DNA from: Ectocarpus siliculosus
Taxonomy: Eukaryota > Sar > Phaeophyceae > Ectocarpales > Ectocarpaceae
Assembly: GCA_000310025.1 (NCBI GenBank)
Contig: FN649741.1
Location: 6,944,714-7,008,713 of the forward strand
Length of the DNA stretch: 64,000 nt
Direction of reading: 5' to 3'
Positions 10,996 through 22,900 of the stretch are shown here, piece by piece. Every line of letters begins with the position of its first letter. Within the stretch, counting starts at the first letter, position 1. The position numbers were made by a program, and so were the translations under genes. The notes under the pieces were generated by a model. It was not told the origin of the DNA. It saw nothing but the letters and a program-made list of their open reading frames with translations, and searched no databases.

Positions 10996-13779
10996 AGCAA
11001 GAGCTGCTCTCGAAACTTTCCTTACGGGAGACGGCTCCCTCCCAAGGGACGACAGACATCACCCCCTCTCCTTTTCGTATTTCGGTAGAATTCTCGCCTC
11101 TCGGGGAAACCGGGCCTGGAGTCGAGTAGGCGTTGAAGAAACCCTGAGCCACGGGTGTGATTGCTGCTCTCATTCATGTCTTGCCTATTTTTAGCAGCTT
11201 TCCTCTTTAGTGTTTCGTGCTATTTAGTTGGTCCCTGGGGTTTCCTGTTTTCGGGGAGGTAACGGACGGGACGCAGGTCACACGGAACGAAAAAAAAATG
11301 AGTGATGGGGTGATTTGGTGTCCCGCAAGTCAGCAGCGAACGACCAGCCACCGAAACGCGCATTCGGCAGCCGCGCGGATGGGACGGGGAAAGTTGTGCT
11401 GTGTATTCAACCATGTAAAGATGCATTTCAAGTGAACCACCGGCGAAGGCAATGGATTCGCAAAGTTTGAGAAAAAACAGCAGTGTCAATATTTGGAATT
11501 TAGCCTTTGTATTTTTTACGCCAACCGCGGGGAAATACAGCGGGCAATGAATAACACTGCGCGGGGTGTGGGGGGGTCCTGTGCGAAACGTGTTCTTGGG
11601 TGTGGGTACCATAGTTGTTGTAGGTCTGACCGAATCGGTCGCGTTTGGCTCTGAGTGGCCTTCGAAAAGTCCGAGCTGAAGAGAGGACACGCCAACGAAA
11701 ATTCGCACGCTTTGCTACTCGACGACGGCGAGTGAAACGATTTGGGGTCTCGTTGAATATGTCGGCGATGTTCGCCAGGACACAGCCAAGATGTGACGAA
11801 AACTTGACGAATGGGTGTAGGGATGCTGCCTTGATTCCGCACGTGGTGTTCTCACAGGGAGCGATAAGTTGGGAGTGAAAAACGCTTGTTCAACCCCGGT
11901 GCGCGCATGCAGTGAGATTGCTGCTTGCTATAACTACGGCAGGATGTGTAGACGGTGAACGAACGCGCGCGGAGGCTGGACGCTTGATTTACTTCGCAGT
12001 ACCTTAGCGCGAATGTATTGTTTTTTTGTGTGTGATAAATTGGGTTGTACAATGACGGAAAAAACACCTGGCTCAACTGGCTGTGGGGTCTCGTGAAAAA
12101 GCACGGGGGGAGCTGTCCACGCTACCCGAGCTTGGGTGTATTTTTTGTGGAAAAGGGGGCCGTTGGGGGCCGTATATAATGTACAGCAGCAGCAGTATGG
12201 AGTTCGATGATGTTAAGGACTGTCAACGTGGAGGATTCATTTTGTGGCGGGGCCACGCTGATTGTCTTCGTCCACGTGTACGTGCGCTATTTAGTAGAGC
12301 TCTTGCAAGACGAGCGGATGGATGCGAAGAGCGAGCACGCGAAAACAGGGAAATCTGGGCACCTAAACGGGTTGTGTTGGAAGATTGGTCCTGTTGCTTG
12401 CGCGATTTTCTTGCCGACTGTTGTTGTGAATCCACAACCTCGGTTTTCTGGGTTAGTCAATTCGGGTCGACTGAAAAAGAAAGGTGTTTTTTCTAGGGTA
12501 GTTCTCTGGAGCCACTTGCTTGTTGCGGTCGCTCACGAAAACAGGTTCTGCCGGTCATGGTGGCGGGGGATAAGCTTTCCAAGTATTTCGAGTTTCGAGA
12601 GCTGCAACCGGAAAAAATAGTAAAAAATAGTAAAAAAAGAAGACACCGAAGGCGTTCTTCCATGTCGTGCAAGCAAGACTGGATGCTTCGCTTTAGAAGC
12701 GCGCGAAAGCCATCTCTCGGCTAGTGTAGGCACACGCTAGAGGGTGGATGCTGAGGAGCCTCTATGTGAGCTCTTTCTCTGGTGCATTTCCGCGTCCAGC
12801 ACGAAGGACCAAGGGACATTGTCTTGCATCAACCTACCGGTCTGATGCACAGAGCGCTCCATAAAAATAGAATGGCGGTAGATACGCCTTGTTGAGGAAC
12901 TTCTGCTTGTTCCGGGAGGGGAAAAAAACATTCGTTCAAACTCGAAATCGCGACGAAGGTGATGTGCAACCGCGGTGGCTAGCTGGTTGCGACAAGCACG
13001 AGCACACAGTTAATGTGCCTTGGTCACTCCAAACATCTTCCCCACAAGAATAATTTCCACTTTTCCACACTAACAACCTCTCAATGAGAACACACGCCGA
13101 CTCACGTATGGTGCTCACTTACAGCGCTTCGTTTAGAGACAAGCCCACAAAAAGATAAGGTTCATGTTAAGAACCGTCATGAGAGAGAGAGAACATCTAG
13201 AGCGGTGTGGACCGATCTCCATCACCATGGTGGAGTCTCGGCCCGGGCCGGCGTTACACACCGACCAAGTACCATTGGCAAATCAAATTTATTTCAGCTG
13301 CGCCGGTGTCAACCAATAGGAAACATAGGATAGAGCAAAAGATCCACTCGCTCATTAATTAATGACCCTTTCATCTGTCGGTGGCAATCCAAACGGAACT
13401 CTATGAAAAGCCACACACGACTGCTATCGTTACAACCACCACCTGGCCGGGATAGGTCTCGAGAGAACGTTTCTGCTCTGCTTCTATTTAGCGCGAACAA
13501 CACGCTTGGCATTTCCTTCCGGGACCAAATACTCCACTAAAGCACTGTGTTTGCGGCGTAACCTATCCATCTAGATATATCTATCTATTCTTGCAGGACA
13601 CACATCATTGTCCACACTCGGGGATACTTGAGCCACCAGCCACAAGCATACGGCTATCGCAGCTTCAGCCCGCCTGTTGCTCTTAACAAGCAAGCGTACA
13701 AATTTCACCGTTTCCACGGGCACTAACATCTACTCTGTCAGAGGGGGGGCTGCTTTCCCATGTCCCGTGTTGTCCACTT
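10996..13779. other. Intergenic region, no gene seen
   Basis: Open frames here are short, lack plausible splice sites and have no protein-like composition. A sequence with GTACAGCAGCAGCAG at about 12181 resembles the 13-bp motif listed elsewhere. I see no RNA gene or mobile element. Confidence 0.5.
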
Positions 13780-14964
13780 TCACTCTTTTACCAATATTTC
13801 ACAGCTGCTGCCTTCACCATTCGAAATCCCTTCAACGGGCAGCGGCGTTGACCACACCTCTCCGCTAGAGATGTTGCCACGCGGCAGCTCTCCGTTACCC
13901 ACGTTAAACACCGCTGGTGCTACAGAAATCGCAGCTCTATCTGCGTCCGTTGCTGAACGCACTTCAGCGATCACCACGTCTCCACTTGGGGCGTTGTCCC
14001 CGCTAACGATCGTGTCGCTTCTCCCCACCGCGGTCGCCGGCTCTCCCACGCCCGCCCCCGTGTCGGCGACTGCTACGCTAGTCGCGTCTTCGACCGCTGC
14101 TGCGCCGCAATCTCCCGCCTCTCCGCCGATCGCACTTGCCACTGCCGTCGGCCCGCTATTCGTCACCTCCACACCCCCTCCGCGTGAAATCGATCCCTCC
14201 ACCTGACCAGCAATCCCCCCGTTGGCAATCTCTCCGTCGAGAAAGCTGGTGTCGGGTTCTTCGCGAGAATCTGACGACGACGCGGGCGGAACTTCCGCCC
14301 GTTCTGCAAGCGCCCCGCATTCTTCCCTGGGCGCCTCGCGTGCTGGTGTTGGCGAGGGGTCTTCCTTTTCCGCCGTCGCGCCTGCCAACTCTCCTCGGCC
14401 AGGCACGACCTCGCCGCCACCACCCTCTGCCATGAGCACGTCGTCGTGCTGTACGTCTCCGCTAGGCCCTCGCAGATCCTTGACGTCTCTCCCATCCGGG
14501 CCCGCCTTCTCACCATCAGCATGGGCATGGGGTACCGCTCCCGAGATCACCACTGCGGGGACCCCGGCAGACTGCTCCCGTGAAATCACCGCGAGTTTCT
14601 CGTGCTTGGCAGGCAACGCCACCCTGGAGTGAAGAGTTCCACTCTTCTCCTCCGCAGGCATCCTGCCTGGTCCCGCAGCCGAGGGCTCTCCCTTCTTTCC
14701 GAACACCGCCCGGCGATCGAAGAAGAGGGCCCAAGCGTACGCCAACAACGCCGCCATGGTTAACGCTTTGACCAACGAGCCCCACTCCCCGCCGCCGCCC
14801 CCTGCCGCCGCCCTTGCCGCCGCCGCCAGCGTGTCACCTTCCTCGCTGCTGTCACCCGTTGGCAACAAAAAGGCGCACGGCTTGTCCGCTGAAACGAGCG
14901 GCACCGCCAAGGACGAAGGGAAGAGACGCGCGGGGCGGGGTTCGAACGGGAGGGGTGTGTTCAA
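13780..14964 (-). CDS. Predicted single-pass membrane protein with acidic Ser/Ala/Gly-rich tail
   Basis: A 394-codon minus-strand frame. One hydrophobic segment (SLVKALTMAALLAYAWALFF, about residues 63-82) is followed by basic residues and then about 300 residues rich in Glu, Asp, Ala, Gly and Ser. The ATG at 14964 is only one option: a strong acceptor (CTCGTTTCAG) at about 14900 suggests that the N-terminal 26 residues may be intron and that the true start lies in an upstream exon above 15000. At the 3' end a GTAAAA donor lies four codons before the stop, so the gene may also continue. No domain is recognisable. The codon composition (high-GC third positions) supports translation. Confidence 0.5.
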   Translation of the reverse strand: MNTPLPFEPRPARLFPSSLAVPLVSADKPCAFLLPTGDSSEEGDTLAAAARAAAGGGGGEWGSLVKALTMAALLAYAWALFFDRRAVFGKKGEPSAAGPGRMPAEEKSGTLHSRVALPAKHEKLAVISREQSAGVPAVVISGAVPHAHADGEKAGPDGRDVKDLRGPSGDVQHDDVLMAEGGGGEVVPGRGELAGATAEKEDPSPTPAREAPREECGALAERAEVPPASSSDSREEPDTSFLDGEIANGGIAGQVEGSISRGGGVEVTNSGPTAVASAIGGEAGDCGAAAVEDATSVAVADTGAGVGEPATAVGRSDTIVSGDNAPSGDVVIAEVRSATDADRAAISVAPAVFNVGNGELPRGNISSGEVWSTPLPVEGISNGEGSSCEILVKE

Positions 14965-16207
14965 GGCGGAGAGGCAAGAGCGTCCGTCGAGATAAACCGG
15001 CGACAGCGCTGCAACCGTAGTTTATATGTTGTGTACACTAGGTGGTCCTCGTCAGAAGCCTTTCCGGCAGAGCTGCTGCCGGAGGGCGAAAAGAAAAGCG
15101 GCGGAAGGAAAGCGAGATGACACGTTCCAGACCCCGTGAGGTCGAGCAAGTCAGGCTCGCAACAAAAAGGAGACGCTTCGAGACCCACAACAAGGGCACA
15201 CACGGAAGCGACCCAGCTGCCCATCGAAAGGTACGAGTTGCTACGGCTGTCGGTACGGGATGTTGTGCCTCACAGAAGTCGCTTGAATTCCTCGCGCAAG
15301 GGTTCGATACCACGCAGAGCCGATAATGCCGGCAATGGTCGCGACGAAAAGGGCTGCGCCACCACAATCATGCCTGAGCCATGAAACAGGAAACCCCCAT
15401 CGCGCCATCAGAGATCATTACAGCAGTTACCTCACTGCGCGGTAGGTTACTTAGTCGTACCGGCAAGAAAAATGCAACCCATCAATTTTCAGGGTGTCTG
15501 GAAAGCCCGCGGCGAGAAGAAACACCCCCAACGTCCATAGGTCGACCCGCCTGTAGCTGATGTGCAGAGCAGCGTTTTCAAAATCGCGCAACGACAGTCA
15601 GAAGCTGCCCATCCTCGCCAAGCCCCTTCATAATGGGGAATCTACCTTGCTCTCAGTCGTGTAGGGGGAATCATGGTCTGATCCGCGCAGTCCGAGGCTT
15701 TCTACTGTTTGCCTTGGATGTTAGACCATTGGCCACTTGTGTGTAGTGGGGGGGCTAGACGATGAGGTGCTGTAGGAAAGCACAGTAGTGCAGACGCGTC
15801 AGACACCTCAACGTGCGGCGAGTGGCCACGAGGGTACGAAAAAGGACGTCGCTGGTGCAGCACGCAGCACGAAAAAACATGAACTGGGCGCATTGGTTGG
15901 GTACAACTACAACCGTGTGTATTCCCGGGATCTTTACCGCCACCTAAATCAACCACGCGAAGGCGCATCACAGACTCGGCGCGTTCCAGTTATTTGATTG
16001 CCCCCGCAACAAAAAAATGCTACCCCCCCCCCCCCCCCCCCCCCCCGGGAGGNNNNNNNNNNNNNNNNNNNNNNNNNNNNNNNNNNNNNNNNNNNNNNNN
16101 NNNNNNNNNNNNNNNNNNNNNNNNNNNNNNNNNNNNNNNNNNNNNNNNNNNNCCCCCCAAAAAAAAAACCCCCCCCCCCCCCCCCCCCCCCCCCCCGCGA
16201 GTCTCAC
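14965..16207. other. Region between two minus-strand genes, including an assembly gap
   Basis: It contains the end of the START gene's last visible intron, the gap at 16053-16152, and probably unseen 3' exons of the START gene or 5' exons of the gene at 13780-14964. One minus-strand frame at about 15458-15563 has exon-like composition after the acceptor CAGCTACAG (see findings). Confidence 0.4.
16053..16152. other. Assembly gap (100 N) between C homopolymers
   Basis: Exactly 100 N, preceded by a run of about 24 C and followed by a C-run, a short A-run and another run of about 27 C. It interrupts the downstream part of the START-domain gene. Confidence 0.98.
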
Positions 16208-19200
16208 CAAATCCCCTTCCCTTGCAGGGCATGCTCTTGGTGAGCGCCGCCTGCCGATCCCACTTCTTCGCCACTTCCTCGAGCTTTCTCACGAAGGTAA
16301 TCGGCTTTCCTTCGGCCAGCCAGTTCATCAGCCAGGGAGGTATGTTTCCGCCCGGGCTGAAGTGATGCACCATGGTGAATTCGGAGTGCTTCTTGTTCTT
16401 CGCCGCCTTGATGTGGAACACGCCGTGCAAAATCTCCCCGCGGACGTACTTTCCGCCTGCTGGGGCCTTTTGCAACCAGAGAGCGGCGGCGCGACAGCAT
16501 CCAAAATAGAAAACGCCAGCGTATGTTAACAAAGCGCACATAGCATCGGTAGAGACCTACAATGAGCCAACTGCCAGGCTTTGGACAGATGGATACACAC
16601 GACGCCGCTCTTCGAAAGCATGACCCACACGAGATAATATTTCTTCGAAAGAACGATATGCTTGTGCACGTATCGAACATGGTGCATATATCGACCATGA
16701 CGATGTGCGTGTGAACGTATCGAAGACAATCGGGGGCAAGCCACAGGGAAACGAACGTGGGCGAATCAAGAACAACAGGAAACAATGGCGCTCAAACCCG
16801 CGTGACGATGAAACTGTCACCGCGCCCTACCTTGGGGTGAGAGGTAGCAGAGTTAACTATCGCCACGCTACCGTCCTCGAGGGTGGCCCTCTGGATGTGC
16901 GTCACAAAGTCTCGGGGGCGGCAGGGCCAGATTCCCATCGTCGCACTCCAAGACACCTTGTTGTCCCGGTCTATCACCTCAAGATCAATGCCATCCTCGA
17001 CCAGAGGGTTGTACTGTAGATGCGGCAAGGGGTGGCAGGAACCGAGGTTAACGCTGACAGCAGAAAAAGTGGGCGCCGAGAGCATTCAAAGCAACGAGAA
17101 AGCGTTCTCTCGCAAAAAATCAACCGTGTTGTATTTGAATCTATCCACGAGCAGTCTACCGCTGCCGCAGTGAAGCACGGCCGGTAGCTGACGAGCTCAG
17201 TGCTTCGTTCACGTACCTCGCGAAAAAGTCTTGAAAATTGCACTAAAGAGACGCATGTCAGCACGCCTTTGACTTTGGCACCGGCAACAAAAAGCATTCC
17301 TGTGACACACGAGCGCAGAATGGCGTTGAGAGACACGCCAACAGGGCCGGTATCGGCTTCACGTCCCACCTGTCTGACGATCTCGATGTCGCCGGGCGTG
17401 AGGACCTCAAACAAAGCCTGCGGCGAAACCGCCAAGGACGCCTTGGACTTGATAGCAACAAAATCGCTGTTGGGCATAGATCTCTTCCACACCTGCACAC
17501 CGCGTGGTCAGCAACAACGCATTCATCCCGCTTCAATATTGGACATGTTCCTTGAGCAGACTGTGCGTGTGTCAGCTGGTGTGTAAAATCGAAGAAGTTG
17601 CTAACCCGAAAAATGTGTTCACAATTTCCAACAAAACTAGCCTCCCTCCGCTGTTGTTGTAAAATTTCCTCCTTGGTGTGGGTTCTGGCGAGACTGTCAG
17701 GAACGTTCCTCAGAACGATGGCCTAAGTTAAAATCTGTTTCCTTATTCCGGAAAAAAAAATTGAGTCCGAATTTGTCTATTGTGCCGGTTGGGAGACGTG
17801 TTCCGCCGATTCGATCCACGGGAAGCGGATGCTTCCTGGCGCTGACCTCGCGGATGTCGCGTAGCGGGACGCCTCACAGGCACGTTCTGTGCCGTTTCTG
17901 AAGAACGAAAAAACGCGCAGACCGTGTCTCCAAGGAATTCCGTTGACGCAGGGTCCGCAAGGCCAGCGCCGGGGAGCGTTGGCTGCCCGTGGGATTCCCC
18001 ACCAAAGTCTTGTTGTTGTTGTTGATGTTGTTGTCTTCACAGTAAAAGTCATTCCAAAGTCTGGCGAGAACTGTAAAACGGGTGCTGAAGTCAACAACCG
18101 CTCGATATGAGCAGCAAAGGAGGCCTCGCTAGACACACTGCTGTTCCGTCCGAGTTTGATCGTCTGATCGCCTCGGAGGAGCACTTGAAGTTTTTTTTTT
18201 CTGTATGGTAGACCGACCAAGAAACCTGGAGGGCTACGAACCACCGTCAAACTACCAGAAACTCAACCGCATCAGCAGCTTCAGCCAACTGCTTGATCCT
18301 CGTGTGGATGAGATCGATGAGATCACGACCAAACAGCACCAGGGCCCAAGCCGTCATCGCGGTAGTCCCTTTGGTATTGACGAGTGACGAGCGCCGTGGA
18401 GAGCGGGAGTTTTTCAGCAGGCTGAGGACGAGGATGCTGTGGCTCGGAGTGTCGGTGCTTCTCTTGCGGAGGCGCTTGGTGGCGGAGTTAAAGGCTCTGT
18501 GTAACTGATGCCCACCGATGTTGGGGGGGGTTCACTTATTTTGCCGTTTCGGGTGCCGGGAGTGCGAAGAAGATGGCTTCCAACACATCAACAACAAAAA
18601 CCTGCCAAACTCCTGTCAAACCACACCATTTTGGTATGGACATGCTGTGCAACGGATGAAAGAAACTACGCGTTGTTATCAACACCATTTCCGACATTTT
18701 GGTCATTGAATTAGGAATTAGGTACATCACTCAGCGTGGGATGCTCAAGGGTGCTAATGGTCAAATGATGTTATGCCGTGCATGACACCTGGCTTGCGGT
18801 GAAAACAGGTGATTGTTGCTGTTGCCGTATACAGATGAGCGTGTCTCGTGTGATCTGGCGTTGTTTGTAGTTCGTCACGCTATTTCAGGCGTGCAAAGAC
18901 ATATCAATGCCAAGCGCCAAGCAGCCCGGCGCACGAGGGTCAAGGAGGGGGCCTCGGAAGCTCCCCCCTTACAACATGTGTGTGTACCAGGTTTGACAGC
19001 TGACACACCTGAACATGGCCGTCATCCCTAACCGGCTTCCAACCCCCATCACTAGTGTCCTCCAGTAGCCACGCAACGTCTTCCTTAACCTGTGAAAATG
19101 GTGGGCAGCATCAATCAATGGAGAGCACCGGCGGGCGGAAAGTTTGTGTACAGCAGTAGTATCATGAGAGCACACAAAGTCACATGAGAAGACGGGAAGG

Positions 19201-19537
19201 GAAAGAAAGGTGCCGAAACTCCCACGTTGAACACAGAATACCACAGGGACGTTCATGATTCATACACAGATACACAGCAGAACCTGGTGGAAACAGACCA
19301 TGGGGCATCGGGCATCCTCATCCTCCCCATCACACACCGCAGTCCCACCTTCCCACGCTTGCCGCCCTTGCCGAATGGGACACCTCCGGACGGCTGGACC
19401 TCCTTGCTATTCGTACGTTTCCGCTTGAAGAGAGACGCACCAGTGGGACCCATGACCGTCAACAACAAAACAAGGCCTAGCACTAGCCTCGCTGCTGCTG
19501 CACTACCGTTCCATCGTCTCCTGGGTGTCGGCGCCAT
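16208..19537 (-). CDS. START-domain lipid-binding protein with N-terminal signal sequence (3' end missing)
   Basis: START domains form a deep pocket that carries one lipid molecule between membranes. Exons, 5' to 3' on the minus strand: 19537-19349, 19089-19009, 17492-17370, 17013-16831, 16466-16208. All have canonical GT-AG sites, and phases match (0,0,0,0, then 1 at the last donor). Exon 1 encodes a signal peptide or membrane anchor (MAPTPRRRWNGSAAAARLVL, then a hydrophobic core LGLVLLLTVMGPTGA). START hallmarks follow: WKPVRDDGHVQVWKRSMPNS, ALFEVLTPGDIEIVRQ, YNPLVEDGIDLEVIDRD, the segment RPRDFVTHIQRATLEDGSVA, and the C-terminal helix region FSPGGNIPPWLMNWLAEGKP. The last visible donor (TTTG|GTGAGA) points to at least one further exon in or beyond the assembly gap. 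At least 278 residues are seen. It is divergent from TIM44. Lipid specificity cannot be read from the sequence. Confidence 0.85.
18030..18245 (-). pseudogene. Degenerate Ty3/gypsy-type reverse transcriptase / RNase H fragment
   Basis: Minus-strand translation shows a segment matching the reverse-transcriptase to RNase H junction of Ty3/gypsy elements: ERLLTSAPVLQFSPDFGMTF followed by TVKTTT. In active elements the motif LTSAPVL..PDF..PF is followed by a TDAS-like catalytic region; here that part is lost (TTTSTTTT). There is no long open frame, LTR or integrase nearby. It lies in the intron between exons 2 and 3 of the START gene, in the same orientation as that gene. It is read as a relic. 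Confidence 0.45.
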
Positions 19538-19975
19538 CTGCCGGAGTTTCCCCCAACAACTACTCGCGTCCGGTTGAGTGCTGGGGATACACCAAGCTGG
19601 ATGCACAGAGAGGCCCCACCTCCACTGCAACCAGAGTCGGCCCCCTCTGATTGAAGAGGTGAAAGACAAGCCCTCCGTGGAATCTCGGAGCCGTGAAAAC
19701 ACCGACCAATAGAGATCCCCGGTCCCCTGCAGACGCTGCGTCGGAGTTAACCACGACAGGTGGCTCTGATACCTGATACCAGCACCGTGGTGAACGCGTG
19801 CTGCTGGTGCTGGTGCCTGCTCTCACCCGCCTTCGGGCCTCGTGGTCTAGGTCCTCCCCCCAAAAAAACAGCACCATCGTCCGTCCCCCTACAGAGAAAT
19901 GGCAATGATGAGAGAGCACAGCACACTTGCTGTGCAGCAGGCAAACGCAAGGAACAGAGAGCGTGGTTGCACACG
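19538..19975. promoter_or_regulatory. Shared divergent promoter region of START gene and TIM44
   Basis: The 438 bp between the two start codons must contain both 5' UTRs and both core promoters, since the genes point away from each other. Both flanking frames stay open upstream of the chosen starts (to 19702 on the minus strand and 19760 on the plus strand), so longer N-termini are possible. The chosen starts are the ones followed directly by a signal peptide and a mitochondrial presequence. No clear TATA element is seen. Confidence 0.6.
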
Positions 19976-22900
19976 ATGCTGCGACTAGGACGGCATGGCT
20001 CTACCCTTAAGGCCTGTTCTCTCCGTCAACCGGCAGCAGCTTACGCGAGAGCGACCAGACCGTCCTCAATTTGGCGAAGAGACCCGATCGTCCCGTCTGG
20101 ACCGCACGACAACATCGTGCGCGGCATCACCACCAACACCTTCACCAACACCACCACCAACACCGAGCAGCAGCGATCAGTGGCCTTGTCCCGATGGATC
20201 CAGGCTGATCGGCGAAGAGGGCCGCATGTCGGGCCTGCACCAGCAGCGTCGGTGACGCAGCTGCAGCAGTGGAGAGGTCTGGCATCTGGCTCTAGTGGGA
20301 AGGGCAAGGGCGGAGAGGAGGAAGGGGGGATGTTTGATCGCCTCAAGAAGACCTTTACGGAGGAGATAGACAAGGTGAGCGCGGCGGCTGCTGCTGCTGC
20401 TGCTGCTACGATTGTGACCTCTGATTGTATTGTATTGTACTTTGCATCAGGGTTTGTACTGGTGTCTACAAAGGATGCAGAAGTAACAACCGCTGCTTGA
20501 ATGGTACATGCTCTTCTGGAAGCGAACGGCAGCAGCACCACGCTGCGCGTTGCAGTACAGCAGTAGTACGACTGTACTGTAGCACACCTACAGTGCACCT
20601 CACCTCACTTCGAGTCTTCCCTACCGGACAACAAAGACGTGAAAAACTCGTGTTCTGGTCCTATGTTGGGATTTTGCAGTACAGCAGAGTGGGGGTGAGG
20701 ACGAGACGGCTGATTCGGCGTTCGCGCCTGACGTAGCAAGTAACATGTGGAAAATGGTCCACCCCTTGACGTTCAGCCCCTTCCAGAAATTATGCAACAA
20801 AGCCTGTTGTATTGTACCCGCAAAGGCGCGATCAACGAGCAACGTACGATATGTCGCCGAAGATCCTTCAAACCTTGACATCGACTTCGTCGCCTCAAGG
20901 TGTCGCTCACCGAATATAATCTTTCAAGCCTGTACTACTGCTGTACTTGAAAAAATATCGGGCGGCGTCATTGAACCTTCACTTACAACGACATCCATCC
21001 CCTGCCAATCCGTCGATCGAATCACTTCGCAGAACCCGAGCCTGAAGGAGAGCCTGTCCAAGCTTAAGGATGCGGAGCAGAAGCTCAGGGAAAACCCTAG
21101 CGTTAAGGAGAACCTAGCTAAGCTCAAGGAGGCCGAGAAGAAGTTTCGGGAAAACCCCAGCGTCCAGGAAAATTTGTCCAAGCTCAAGGATGCGGAGAAG
21201 AAGTGGAGAGAGGACGCAAAGAGCAAGCAGGTGCATGTATGTTGCTATTTAGCGCCGCCGGAGGTCAGCGTGACTCCTTTCGGCGTGGTTGGACGCACAC
21301 GGGCCGAGGATACATAGAAGGAATGAAGGACACACGTTTTTTTGGGTTTTTTTCTGTTCCAACGTTTCGCGGATTGGAGGCAGAAATGCTGTGATCCCTG
21401 TTTTTTGAGTGGTTGGAAAAAAAATAGTAGAAAATTGACTCGATGAAGCGGTCATGTCGGTATTGTATGAAGCTGGCTGGCGTCAATCCCTCACGTGGTA
21501 TGCATATTTGACTTCGGAGTGATTTATGCTGATCGGAGGACGGGGGGCGACGCCTGTCCGACTGCGCAATCTCGTGTTCTTAGAAGCTTATCATTTTTCT
21601 TGCTGTCGTCACTCCCATGCGTTTGTTCTGCAACCGCCGTTGTGTGTGCCTGGGGGGTGGGTGATACATTTCCCCCCGCAGGGTGAGTTTGCCGAGCAGG
21701 CGGAGAAGGCGAGGGAAAAGGCACAGCAAGGCGGAGGAGCTTTCCAGGAAAAGTTCCAAGAGCTGAAACAAACGTGAGCTAGCTATCGTTGTAGGTAGTA
21801 GATAGATGCTTAGGAAAGAAATCCCGTGGCCGCAGGAAAAGCTTGCAGTCTCAAGAAGCGATATGTAGGTGTTAAAACGAATGCTAACCCTAAACCTCTA
21901 CCAAACATTTTGAGACATGCGAACCTTCACCTAAGGGCTATAAATAGCTGTGTCCTAAATCTACCCAAACATCGCATCGGGCTGGAGCACTCGTGCAACT
22001 GGGAACACAGGCAACACGCATGAAACCCGTTTGATGCCTCATCGTCCGCCCCGTCTCCCCCTTGGTTGTGTGCCCCCGCCAGGCTCGAAGAAAAGCTGGG
22101 AAAGGTGGGCGGGGAGAGCGGCGACGGGAAGGACGGCGGCGAAGGAAAAGACGGCGCGGAGAACGAGTTCGTGCGGGCCTCGAAGGAGAAGTTCTCGGGG
22201 GCACAGAAGGCGCTAGACGAAAATTCGCTGTTCTCCAAGCTGAGGTGCGATTTCAATCGTTGGGAGGCTTGGGTTACGCAGACTCTGGTGCTGGTAGGAA
22301 CGGACTGCTTTGGTTGCGCGACAAAATGGCAGTATTGTACGGGCGCCGTGTGCTGTGCGTGTGGATTGGTCGAGCGAATGATATGAAAATAGTTGTATCA
22401 GGCTGCCCGGCGCGGGGAGGGAGAGTTCTGTGGAATGCGGGCGGTCCGCACGCACGTTCCTTGGGGCGGCACCACACGCGACCCTCGATCTTCGATCACC
22501 CAGGCCTATCAATAGTGCTGTGCTGTTGATGGAAATGTCGGCTGTGTGGTGACGCCGAGTTGAAAAAAAGTTTCCAAGCCCAGGTACGTTCGTTCAACCT
22601 GTAGCAGCCAAGCGTCGTCCGACCGTACGGAGAATGGAGGGCGGTGTCAGCGGATGTGTCTTTTCTATTAACATCGACCGCGCTAGCCGGTGACGAATGA
22701 AAAGACGTCAGTCTCAGTGCGGTGGAAAACACAACACAAAATTCTTCTATCGGCCACGATCTGGGACCCCGTGAACGAGCGTCATGGGGGAGTCTACGCT
22801 TCTCTCCGGAGTAAAGACAGATACTGCTGCAGTAACAGAAGAAAACTGGATGTGTGTGTGTGTGTGTGGTGTGTGTCTGTTTTCGCGGGTGTGTATTGCT

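Noticed and set aside
15290-15312. Pol III B box (GGTTCGATACC)
   Set aside because: An isolated 11-base match without an A box at the right distance or a tRNA fold.
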